From: Solenopsis invicta
Taxonomy: Eukaryota > Arthropoda > Insecta > Hymenoptera > Formicidae
Assembly (NCBI RefSeq): GCF_016802725.1
Contig: NC_052665.1
Location: 10,309,001 to 10,373,000 of the forward strand
Length of the DNA: 64,000 nt
Direction: 5' to 3'
Shown here: piece after piece, positions 40,203 through 49,378 of the stretch
Position numbering within the stretch: position 1 is the first letter of the stretch
Layout of the letters: every line of letters starts with the position of its first letter
Translations under genes and position numbers: made by a program
Notes under the pieces: generated by a model
Database searches by the model: none
The model's input: the letters and a program-made list of their open reading frames with translations, nothing else
Told to the model about the DNA's origin: nothing

Positions 40203-41026
40203 GTTTACGGAGAGGAAATGCGTTACCGCATACCCCAGACCTCGGGGGAGGCCTGGTGGTTATGTGGGGCTCTTCCCCGCCGACGACGTGTCGGCGGAGA
40301 CATACCCACTAAAACCTCTCCGGGTGTCCTGCCCTGGTCCATGACTGGGGGACTCCGGGAACGCGTGCAGCATACTTCCGGAGCCCCCCGGACCTGTCGG
40401 CTGAGCCGACTCGTCTCGCCGGGGGCACCCAAACATTGGGTCCCCCGGCAGGGCATCGAGGCTTGTCTGCCTTAGGTCGGGGAGAGGGGACACCGTCCCC
40501 TCCCCGCCTCTTCCCCTGTTGTTGTTGGGGGTATGGGCCCGGGGTTCCGGCCCCCGCCGGAGTGGTCCCGGGTCTAGCCGTGCCTCGTAGATGGGCGTCG
40601 GCTCCCACAGATTCACGGGAGATGGAAAGCTTGGCCATCTCCGCCCGGCGAGTCTGGGAGGGTTGTCTTCCTCCCGTTTGTGCGTGGGAGGGAGGCCCTC
40701 CCTCCATGTTAGTCGGTAGTGTTAGTTGCGGCTCGCTTTCTCGCCCTGCTTCGGGTCCGCAAGGCCGGGCCTTCAGCAGGGCTGGGAGGGGCCTCGACCG
40801 GCGGGACGCTGCCATTACCCCCCCTCCTCTTCTTCTTCGATGGTCGGGAGAGAGGGAGACACTGCCCCCTCAGCCTCCCTTCTTCTTCTTTTACGGGGGG
40901 ACCCCCACCGCCTCGTGGGTCCGGGCGGTCTCGCGGAGGACGGGGGTCCCCGCCGCCTCCACCGCCTCTTCGGGGGGGTCGACGTCTACGACGGCTACGA
41001 CGGCCTCTCCCCCCCGGTCTTCCTCC
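40203..41026 (-). other. 3' untranslated region of the R1-like element
   Basis: GC-rich sequence without a recognisable domain on either strand. The long overlapping ORFs (up to about 170 codons) are expected from the high GC content and low stop density. A short dyad (CCGCCGACGACGTGTCGGCGG, 40278-40298) is visible. The boundary at 41026 rests on where the rejoined ORF2 frame reaches TGA. Confidence 0.6.
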
Positions 41027-41054
41027 TCACTGTCTCTGCCTCTCTCTCTCTGCC

Positions 41055-41446
41055 CTCTCTCTGTGTGCGTGAGTATCGCCCTGACGTGCCTTTTCTGCTC
41101 TGTCGCTTTCGAAGCTTTGCTGCCGCTTTTTGCCCTCCGGGGCTGCTTGTTACAGGTCTCTCCTGTCAAGAGCTTTCTTGCTTGGCGCCTGCCTCCTGGG
41201 TGAGAATACCTCCGCCGTTTTCGCTCTCCTTTCACGGTTTTTAATCTACTGCTGCGGCATAACCTCACTTTCACCGGTGGTCGCGCGCGCTGTCATCCGG
41301 ACGGGTCTGTTCGTGCATGCTGATTTGCGGACCGCTCTCGCCTGCGCGCGCCGAGCTCGAGTACGTTCGTGGGTCGCCAGCCAATCGGTTTCTCTCACTG
41401 GTCAGTCAGCCTCTCTTTCCAGCCAATCAGCTTTTCCTTCGTCGCC
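41055..41446 (+). other. 5' UTR of the CR1-like element
   Basis: Pyrimidine-rich, GC-rich leader between the inferred insertion point and the ORF1 start. Internal promoters are usual for this class of LINE, but I recognise no defined promoter motif. The first boundary depends on the TCTGCC duplication being correct. Confidence 0.55.
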
Positions 41447-42673
41447 ATGACGCTTGCGTGCACGGTTTGCAAGCGCTACATCTCCATCACTGATGCCTTG
41501 TGCTGCGATCGCAATCCCAAGCACATCTATCATGAAGTGTGTGCGTCAAGCCTGCTGGATCGTGCGTCGCGGTCCGATTCCCTGGTGCTTCCATGCCCTG
41601 CTTGCCGTGATTTGGGCCTCGTTGGGGGCCTGTCGGATTCCCGTGGCCCGATGCCTGCGAGTGGCGGAGCCACGTCATCTGCTCTTCCTCCCTCGGATCT
41701 CAGGGATCTTATCGCCACTGTGCTGGCTAAGGTGGAGGGCATTGAGCGCAGTCTGCAGGATCTTCCGGCCATGAGGGATCAGCTGCGAGAGCTTCCCGCC
41801 GTGAGGACGCAGCTGGCTTCCCTCGAGAGAAGCGTCCAACAGTCTCTCGGTACCATCGAGGCCAGAACTGAGGAGTTGGCGGCATCTGTGTGCCGGGTCG
41901 ATGCGGGGCAGGCTGCTCTGGATGCCCGTGTTCGCGCCCTGGAGGCGCGACCTTCCGGCGGCCCGGGCACGTCACCTGGCGACTTCGAGGAGCGTCTGGA
42001 GGCGCTCGAGCGCGCCAAACTAAACAATGAGCTCATCTTGTTTGGCGTTAAAGAGCTCCCTTCCGAGGACTCTCGCGCCGTCGCGATTGGCGTGGCTTCC
42101 GCACTCGGGATAGATGCCTCTCCCGATCTGATTTCTGCCACTCGTATTCCATCCAAGGGGAACCGACCGCGACCGATCATCGTCAGGCTCTCCTCCAGTG
42201 AGGCGCGAAACCGATGGATAGACGGAAAGAGAGCCAAGGGCGTCCTCGAGGGTGCCGAGGTGTCGGCTGAGCTCTCCGGTTCCCGAGTTGACGTCAACGA
42301 GAGACTCACATCGTCAGCGAGGACTATCTTCGGCGAGGCTAGGCGTGCAGTGCGCGGCGGTAGGCTGCACCGCGCCTGGGTCCGCAACGGCCTTGTATTC
42401 ATCCGGCGACACTCAGACACATCACCCATCAGAGTTCGCCATCTTGGACACCTCGACAGCCTCACAGCCGGCCCTCCGCCCCCCGCTGCCGCCGGGGACG
42501 CCGGAGGTTCGGCGACTTCTTCTGCCGCCTCCACTTCGGCGACCTCGTCCTCGGCGCCTCGCCTTCCGCGGGCGCCGGCTGTCAGACCTCGTGTGCCCTC
42601 GGCGGCGTCCGGTGGCGCGCCTGGGGCCGGCTGTGCGGCTGTCGTCCCGTCCTCGTCCGCGCGTAGGACCTGA
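41447..42673 (+). CDS. LINE ORF1: PHD-like zinc finger, coiled coil and FP25-like domain (408 aa)
   Basis: Uninterrupted ORF. I chose the ATG at 41447 (GCCATGA) because the cysteine cluster begins right after it; an in-frame ATG at 41369 would add 26 residues without visible domain content. Residues of about 5-57 show a C-x2-C...C...H...C...C-x2-C pattern (CTVCKRY, HEVC, CPAC), like a PHD/RING finger. About 85-200 is heptad-rich, probably a coiled coil. About 200-330 (NNELILFGVKE, RPRPIIVRL, VNERLTSSAR, AWVRNGLVFIRR) resembles the FP25-like RNA-binding domain found in insect LINE ORF1 proteins. The C-terminus is Ala/Ser/Pro-rich. Its role would be RNA binding and RNP assembly. It ends in TGA in the same frame as the start of ORF2. 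Confidence 0.8.
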   Translation: MTLACTVCKRYISITDALCCDRNPKHIYHEVCASSLLDRASRSDSLVLPCPACRDLGLVGGLSDSRGPMPASGGATSSALPPSDLRDLIATVLAKVEGIERSLQDLPAMRDQLRELPAVRTQLASLERSVQQSLGTIEARTEELAASVCRVDAGQAALDARVRALEARPSGGPGTSPGDFEERLEALERAKLNNELILFGVKELPSEDSRAVAIGVASALGIDASPDLISATRIPSKGNRPRPIIVRLSSSEARNRWIDGKRAKGVLEGAEVSAELSGSRVDVNERLTSSARTIFGEARRAVRGGRLHRAWVRNGLVFIRRHSDTSPIRVRHLGHLDSLTAGPPPPAAAGDAGGSATSSAASTSATSSSAPRLPRAPAVRPRVPSAASGGAPGAGCAAVVPSSSARRT

Positions 42674-45564
42674 CGCACCTCGATTGTCGACTCTGCTGCT
42701 GCTGGGTTCCTCCGTCTCTGCCATGTCAACTGCCAATCCCTCCTCCCCCATTTCATCGAGTTTCGCGACTATTTTTCTCGCAACCGCTTCGACATCATCG
42801 CTATGTCCGAGACGTGGCTTAAGCCCCCTGCTACTGACGATTTGGCTCGCCTCCCTGGTTACTCGCTCTTGCGGGTTGACCGTGTGGGTCGGGGGGAGGG
42901 GGTATTGGTGCCTACGTGTGCGACGGGCTGTCCGCGAGCGTGCTTGCTACCTCGCCCGCGCGCTACTGCGGCCAACCCGAGTACATGATCGTGCGCATCT
43001 CTGCAGCTGGTCAGAGGCCGTTCCTTTTAGCTGTCGTCTATCGGCCACCCAAGCTGGGTTATCTAGTCACTTTTCAGCAGGAGTTCGAGGGACTTCTCCC
43101 CTCCTTCCCAGCGGCGGTCGTAATAGGCGACTTTAACATTGACTTAAACCGCCAGTCTCATGACGCCGCCTCCCTACGCGACTTCTGTCAGAGCAATCGT
43201 CTGCACATTATTCCGTTCTCCGACACCCACCATACCGCTACATCTCACTCCCGCATAGACCACTGCTTAGTCAGCAATCAGTCCTTCGCGTTGTCTCACC
43301 ATCAACACGCCCTTTCCTTCCTGTCTTGCCACGACCTCATCGAGGTAACCCTCAACTGTAACTTTAACAGACTTCCTCCTCGCGTCATCTCTGCTCGCAA
43401 TCTCTCCGGTATCAACCTTGAGACGCTCTCTCATTGTCTTGTCTCCCTCGACTGGGATTTCCTTCACCAGTCCACTGCATTGGACGACAAGGTTGATGCC
43501 TTCACTGCCCTTCTTCAGACCGCTCTCGACGCCGTTGCTCCACTCCGCACCTTTCGCGCTAGGAGGCCTCCAGCTCCTTGGATCGACAGGAACACTCGCG
43601 AACTCATGAACGAAAGGGACTCTGCCAGGAGAGCTCTTCGTCGGTGTCCCACTCTTGCTAGGTTGGCCACCTTCCGATCCCTGCGTAACAGGGTGAATAT
43701 CCTTCTGGACACTGCCAGAAGTGGCTATCTCGGTCGACGCTTGGATTCTGCAGCATCGCCCGCTCGGCTGTGGTCTGAGCTACGATCACTGGGTCTTGCC
43801 AAATCTCGCTCCTCCTCTTCGACACTTGACCTCTCTCTCGACCAACTCAACTCCTTTTTCTGCTCCGCTCATCTCTCTCCTCTCTCCCCTCATCCTCTTG
43901 CCTCCTCCCCTCTGTCGGTCCCTCTCTCTCCTCTTAGCTCTTCCCCATCTTCATCTATCTCCTTATCCGATCCCTCTTCATTTTACTTCCTACATATCAC
44001 GCCCATTGTCCTCCATAGGGCGCTCATCAGATGCTCCTCTAATGCCGCAGGTCCAGACAACTTGAGTCGCCGCTTCATTCTTGATTGTCTCCCCTTCATC
44101 TTCCATATTATCCTCGATCTCCTGAACTTATCATTGAACTCCTCCACTTTTCCTTCCTCTTGGAAGCGCTCCCACATTATCCCTCTTCCCAAGGTCAAAA
44201 CTCCCTCCTCTCCTTCCGACTACCGCCCTATTTCTCTCCTCTGTTTTCTCTCCAAGATCCTCGAGCGCATCGTTTTCGATCAGCTCTCTTGCCATCTCTC
44301 CTCTCTCCATCTCCTCGATCCTCTTCAATCCGGCTTCCGCTGCGGTTACAGCACACAGACTGCGCTCGTCAAGCTGGCGGACGACGTTAGACGGGCTGTT
44401 GATCAGAGAAAGGTCACCCTCCTCATCCTATTCGACTTCTCGAAGGCCTTCGACTCCGTCAGCCACGAGCTGCTTCTGCGTAAGCTTCCGCACTTCCACA
44501 TCTCCCGCCCCGTCCTTCGCTGGTTCGAGTCTTACCTCTCTGGCAGGTCCCAGCGTGTCCGCGGTCACGACGGCTTCTCTTCTTGGAGTCTTATCCAAGC
44601 AGGCGTTCCTCAGGGCTCCGTTATCGGCCCCCTGCTTTTTGCTCTATTTATTAATGACCTGAGGACAGTGATTCGCCACAGCCGACATCTACTCTACGCG
44701 GACGATCTGCAGATCTACCTGGACTTCTCTCCTGCCGATCTCGAATACGCGCTTGGGAGGATCAGAGAGGACATCTCCGCGATAGAGCAATGGGCTCGCA
44801 ACAACCGACTCACCCTGAACGCCATGAAAACCAAGGCCATCCTCTTAGGTAGTGCTCGCTATGTCAATAATATTCTTGCTAATAACAACATCGTTTTGGA
44901 AATTAACGGCACTCCTATCGAGGTCACCGATCGGGTGGTCAATCTTGGCTTGATCTTCACCAGCACTCTTAGCTGGAACGAGCAGGTCAGGTCTGTGTCC
45001 CAGCGCGTGAATGGCGTACTCTGGCGCCTCAAATATTATCGGCACTGCCTCTCACGTCCCCTGCGCGTTCGCCTCGTGTCCTCTCTGATTTTCCCTATCT
45101 TTGACTATTGCTCTGCCGTCTTGACAGACCTCACCGGGTCGCATCGCCTTCAGCTCAGGCGTCTGATGAACTCCTGCGTACGCTTCATCTGCGACCTCCG
45201 CTGGGATGATCACGTCTCACATTTTTATTCCCAGCTTGGCTGGCTGCGGGCGGATGACAGGAGACTTTACCTCTTCGGCTGCTTCATCTTTGCCATCCTC
45301 CGTACCGGCATCCCTCCCTACTTAGCCTCCTTGCTCTTGCCCTGTCCAAGACCCAGAGCGGCCTCCAGAGCTTCCCCACTGGACCTAGCGATCCCCTCCT
45401 GCCGCACCTCTACATTCCAGCGTTCCTTCGCCTTTACCGCTCCCTCTTTCTGGAACTCTCTCCCCATTGCGGTTCGCAGCGCTGAGTCTACTCGCTCCTT
45501 CAGACGTGGCCTCTTCGATTTTTTGCAGCAGCGTGGTGTGTCTCAGTCCCAGCCTCCGCCTTAA
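42674..45564 (+). pseudogene. LINE ORF2: apurinic-type endonuclease and reverse transcriptase, one frameshift
   Basis: The frame starts directly after the ORF1 TGA, in the same frame and without an ATG until 42803. Endonuclease signatures: CHVNCQS (near 42720), MSETWL (42803), VYRPP, GDFNID (43126) and SRIDH (near 43250). The frame breaks in the G-run at about 42891-42901, where one extra G would restore it; it then stays open for 882 codons. Reverse transcriptase signatures: DYRPISLL, FDFSKAFDSV, GVPQGSVIGPLLF and the catalytic YADD at 44695-44706. The C-terminal region ends FWNSLP...FRRGLFDFLQ. This copy is inactive unless the frameshift is a sequencing error. Confidence 0.88.
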
Positions 45565-45975
45565 TTCTCAAGCTTATCTCTCAAGCTACTCTACCTTATT
45601 TTGTTCTCCCTTGTTCCACGCATATTCCCTAATCATTACTTTCTTTTGTTTTTCTCTTCTTTTGCGGCAATATACATATTTATTTTCTTTCACTTATTGT
45701 TTGTTCCTTGCTATTCAATCTTCGTATAGTTATGTATTTTCGGTTCTGAGCACTTCTTAGTCTTTATCTCTATTTTTGTTATTGCGATACTTTATCTGTA
45801 TTCTATGCATCGTTATTCTACTTTAGTTGTTTCTATTTTTATTTTTTATTTTTATGTTTATAATTTAGTCTTAAGTCGACACTTTTCTTCTTTATCTGTT
45901 CTTGCTATGTATCTGCCTGTCCTTAGAGGGCTTGCCCTAGGACAGTAATAAACGCCCATTCATTCATTCATTCAT
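45565..45975 (+). other. 3' UTR and tail of the CR1-like element
   Basis: AT-rich, strikingly unlike the GC-rich ORFs. It ends with a stem-loop at 45917-45945, then AATAAACGCC and five tandem CATT units (to about 45975). Short terminal repeats and a 3' hairpin are typical of CR1/L2-group elements, whose reverse transcriptase recognises the 3' end. Confidence 0.75.
45917..45945 (+). other. 3'-terminal stem-loop of the CR1-like element
   Basis: Outer arms CTGTCCT and AGGACAG enclose an inner GGGC-TT-GCCC stem, about 30 bp before the CATT tail. Its position suggests recognition by the element's own reverse transcriptase; this is inference from the family. Confidence 0.65.
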
Positions 45976-46467
45976 TCTGCCGCCTCATTCTGCGACATAA
46001 CCTGTTCGCAGAAGGAGGCGACCGCCTTCCAACTGCTCTCCCTGAGGACCATCTTGCCTATGACGGCCCCCAGGGAGAGATCCTCACCGATCTCGTCTTT
46101 TAAGACTCCGCGCAGCCCCTCCCACGCTGGACAGTGCTCGAGGGTGTGCTTCGCGGAGTCCACACCTGCTGTGCAATGGTGGCATCGCGCCGTCGGTTCT
46201 TTCTTGATACGACACAGGTACTCACCGAAACATCCATGTCCGGTGAGTACCTGTGTCAGCCTGTAAGTGAGACCGCCCCAAGGACGGTCCACCCACTCCT
46301 CCAGGTGGGGGAGGACGGCCTCTAGGACCCGGGTGCCCACTGTCGGCGGGTTTTGCGCGAGTTGGTCGCGCCACGCTTCGATCGCCCGCCGACGGGCTCT
46401 CTCCCTCCACGACGCCATGGTCCTCGGGGCGATGTCATTGCCCCTCAGGCGGGCGGCCTTGACCCGA
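45976..46467 (-). pseudogene. R1-like ORF2, C-terminal zinc-finger region (fragment)
   Basis: Minus-strand frame beginning at the truncation point and open for about 164 codons. It shows the Cys/His cluster typical of the end of R1-clade ORF2 (YLCRI, then CHHC, then H-T-L-E-HCPAW) followed by a helical tail ending in SQNEAAE. The reverse transcriptase and endonuclease are absent because of 5' truncation. The frame stops artificially at the CATT tail of the CR1-like insertion. If that insertion and one copy of TCTGCC are removed, the frame continues at 41054 for about eight codons to a TGA at 41029-41027. Nonfunctional. Confidence 0.85.
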
Positions 46468-46481
46468 GGAAGACTTATATC

Positions 46482-48538
46482 AGGCAAAATTCAAAATTTT
46501 TGAGTAAAATTTTTTTTGCGAATTTCTCCAATATCTCTGTGTTCTGATAACCCCGAGAAGAGTTATAACATTGATCATAATGGATCGAATCGCTAAAGTA
46601 AAAGACGAAAGACTTATATCAGTCAAAGTTCGAAATTTTTTAGTAAAATTGCTTTTTTTGCGAATTTCTCCAATATCTCTGTGTTCTGATAGCCCACAGA
46701 AGATATATAACTTTTATCATGATGTATCGAATCGCTGAGCTGAAAAAGGAAAGGCTTATATCAGGCAAATTTCGAAATTTTTGAGTAAAATTTTTTTTGC
46801 GAATTTCTCCAATATCTCTGTGTTCTGATAACCCCGAGAAGAGTAATAACATTTATCATAATGGATCGAGTCGCTAAAGTAAAAGACGAAAGACTTATAT
46901 CAGTCAAAGTTCGAAATTTTTTAGTAAAATTGCTTTTTATGCGAATTTCTCCAATATCTCTGTGTTCTGATATTCCACAGAAGAGATATAACTTTTATCA
47001 TGATGTATCGAATCGCTGAACTGAAAAAGTAAAGACTTATATCAGGCAAATTTCGTAATTTATGAGTAAAACTTTTTTGCGAATTTCTCTAATATCTCTC
47101 TGTTCTGATAGCCCAGAGAAGATTTCTAACTTTTATCATAATGGATCGAATCGCTAAAGAGAAAGACGAAATAGTTATATCAGTCAAAGTTCGAAAATTT
47201 TGAGGAAAATTTTTTTTGCGAATTTCTCCAATATCTCTGTGTTCTGATAGCCCCGAGAAGAGTTATAACATTTATCATAATGGATCGAATAGCTAAAGTA
47301 AAAGACGAAAGTGTTATATCAGTCAAAGTTCGAAATTTTTTAGTAAAATTGTTTTTTTTTTTGCGAATTTCTCCAATATCTCTGTGTTCTGATAGCCCCG
47401 AGAAAAGTTATATCATTTATCATAATGGATCGAATCGCTAAAGAAAAGACGAAAGCGTTATATCAGTCAAAGTTCGAAATTTATTAGTAAAATTGGTTTT
47501 TTTACGAATTTCTCCAATATCTCTATGTTCTGATAGCCCACAGAAGTGATATAACTTTTATCATGATGTATCGAATCGCTGAACTGAAAAAGGAAAGACT
47601 TATATCAGGCAAATTTCGAAATTTTTGAGTAAAATTTTTTTTGCGAATTTCTCCAATATCTCTGTGTTCTGATAACCCCGAGATGAGTTATAACATTTAT
47701 CATAACGGATCGAATCGTTAAAGTAAAAGACGAAAGACTTATATCAGTCAAAGTTCGAAATTTTTTAGTAAAATTGCTTTTTTTGCGAATTTCTCCAATA
47801 TCTCTGTGTTCTAATAGCCCCGAGAAGAGTTATAACTTTTATCATAATGGATCGAATCGCTAAAGTAAAAGACGAAAGAGATATATCAGTCAAAATTCGA
47901 AATTTTTTAGTACAATTGGTTTTTTTGCGAATTTCTCCAATATCTATGTGTTCTGATAGCCCACAGAAGAGATATAACTTTTATCGTGATGTATCGAATC
48001 CCTGAACTGAAAAAGGAAAGACTTATATCAGGCAAATTTCGAAATCTTTGAGTAAAATTTTTTTTGCGAATTTCTCCAATATTTCTGTGTTCTGATAGCC
48101 CCCAGAAGAGTTTTAACTTTTTTCATGATGGATCGAATCGCTAAAGTGAAAAACGAAAGACTTATATCAGTCAAAGTTCGAAATTTTGAGTAAAATCTTT
48201 TTTGCGATTTTTTCCAATATCTCTGTGTTCTGATAGCCACCCGAAGAGTTCTAACTTCGATGATAATCGATCGAATCGCTAAAGTGAAAAACGAAAGCGT
48301 TATATCAAAGTGCGAAATTTTTGAGTAAAATTTTTTTGCAAATTTTTCCAATATTTCTGTGTTCTGATAGCCCCCAGAAGAGTTCTAACTTTTATCATGA
48401 TGTATCAAATCGCTAAAGTGAGAAACGAAAGACTTATATCAGTCAAAGTACGAAATTTTTGAGTAAAACCCTTTTTGCGAATTTCTCCAATATTTCTGTG
48501 TTCTGATAGCCGCCAGAAGAGTTCTAACTTTTATCATA
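46482..48538. repeat. Satellite array, block 9 (right end of the array)
   Basis: The array resumes in phase after the R1-like insertion, with about 15 monomers that become progressively more irregular: T-run changes, missing 'CAGT' at about 48300, GATTTTTTCC variants. The last recognisable sequence is 'AACTTTTATCATAA' at about 48538. Decay towards the edge is typical of satellites. Confidence 0.9.
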
Positions 48539-48711
48539 AAAGTTATTTCCATTATCGTTAATTCACTATCATTGCCATCTTTTTGATAACATTTCCATCA
48601 TTGCATTCATTCCATTATGTGATTCCATTTCCATATTTCCATTCCATTGCCATCATTAACATCGAGTACATTGCCATCATTTCCACCATTGCCGTCATTG
48701 CCGTCAGGCTA
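48539..48711. repeat. Degenerate CATT/ATTGCC-rich low-complexity DNA, left part
   Basis: Irregular repeats of TTGCCATCA, TTTCCATT and CATTGC. The same composition resumes at 51182 on the other side of the DD41D element, so one simple-repeat tract was split by that insertion. Confidence 0.8.
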
Positions 48712-48713
48712 TA

Positions 48714-49013
48714 CAGGGTGTTTCAGACCACCCGTACACCCCTTTTCTCTTCGCAGGATTAGGACCAATCAAAAATATGTTTAGACGAAAGTTGTAGGAT
48801 TTCAAAAGATCTATTCAATGGTCTTATCAGTTTGACCTTGGATGGCGTCGCCAAGGTCAGATCGAAATCACATTAAGTTTTTTAAATGGAACACCCTATT
48901 TTTGATTCCAGAATCTAATAGCTGGTGTCAAGACCTTTCCAAAACACTGTAAGAATGTTTATTTTCGTTGACTACTTTCCGAGTTGTGCGGCTTGAAAGT
49001 TACACTACCGCCA
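48714..49013. repeat. Left terminal inverted repeat of the DD41D element
   Basis: Inverted match to 50880-51179. Landmarks also recognisable in the foldback arms: 'TTTGACCTTGGATGGCGTCG' and 'CTTTCCAAAACACTGTAAG', compared with 'TTTGACCTCGAATAGTTGC' and 'GTTTCCAAAACACTATAAAC' there. Confidence 0.9.
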
Positions 49014-49270
49014 GCATCAGCATTACTCAAGATGTACCATGTGGTGGTTACTTAGTCGGATTTAATCTTGTGTGTGGGTGTGTGCATACGTGCATGCGTA
49101 TGTGTATGGGGGAGGAAAAGGGGAGTCAAAGTTTTATGTACTCTGCTTTTGTTTATTAACTGGATTGATTATGTTTGATGATCAATCATGTCCAGATTGA
49201 CTGTATGCATTTTCCCGTGCTTAGCATTATCCAGAATAAACGACGTGGACGTGACGAGAATTTCATCCCA

Positions 49271-49352
49271 TTGGGGTGCTTGATTCACGTGAGTCCCCTT
49301 GCCTCTCACGTTTGGGGTGCTTGATTCACGTGAGTCCCCTTGCCTCTCACGT
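49271..49352. repeat. 41-bp tandem duplication inside the DD41D element
   Basis: Two adjacent copies (49271-49311 and 49312-49352) starting TTGGGGTGCTTGATTCACGT. Each contains the palindrome CACGTG and ends in CTCACGT. They lie 27 bp beyond the transposase stop codon. The foldback centres carry only a single related copy of the first half. Confidence 0.85.
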
Positions 49353-49378
49353 TCGGGAATGAATGAGTGTATGTTTTG

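Larger units (their letters stand above)
41055..45975 (+). mobile_element. CR1-like non-LTR retrotransposon, near complete (about 4.9 kb)
   Basis: Inserted inside the R1-like element in the opposite orientation. Order: 5' UTR (41055-41446), ORF1 (41447-42673), ORF2 (42674-45564, one frameshift), AT-rich 3' UTR with a hairpin, then five CATT repeats. A short tandem-repeat tail instead of poly(A), and an ORF2 C-terminal region of the form L-x-W-L...P-x-YL-x-x-LL, fit the CR1/L2/Kiri group; the exact clade is uncertain. TCTGCC occurs just before 41055 and just after 45975, a probable 6-bp target duplication. Confidence 0.85.
40170..46481 (-). mobile_element. R1-like non-LTR retrotransposon, 5'-truncated, split by a CR1-like element
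   Basis: Oriented on the minus strand: the truncated 5' end is at about 46467 and the 3' poly(A) appears as 19 T at 40184-40202. It is flanked by a 14-bp target duplication, GGAAGACTTATATC, at 40170-40183 and 46468-46481, and its removal gives a normal satellite monomer. The right part (45976-46467) encodes the C-terminal end of an R1-clade ORF2. The left part (40203-41054) is GC-rich, 3'-UTR-like sequence. The 3' end on the minus strand, with 'TTTTAGTGGGTATG' and 'CCACATAACCACC' before the poly(A), resembles 3' ends I associate with insect R1-like elements. GC content is far above the surrounding satellite. Confidence 0.85.

Noticed and set aside
40891..41054. Extension of the R1-like ORF2 to the TAA at 40891-40893
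   Set aside because: It looked attractive, but joining across the CR1-like insertion puts the frame one base off; the joined frame stops at 41027. It would need a two-base slip in the GA run.
40309..42756. Long minus-strand and alternative-frame ORFs of up to 325 codons in the LINE region
   Set aside because: GC-rich shadow frames of ORF1, ORF2 and UTR sequence; the real frames show zinc-finger, endonuclease and reverse-transcriptase motifs.
48968..49159. 63-codon plus-strand ORF across the left TIR of the DD41D element
   Set aside because: It starts inside the TIR and runs through a GT-rich tract; no domain.
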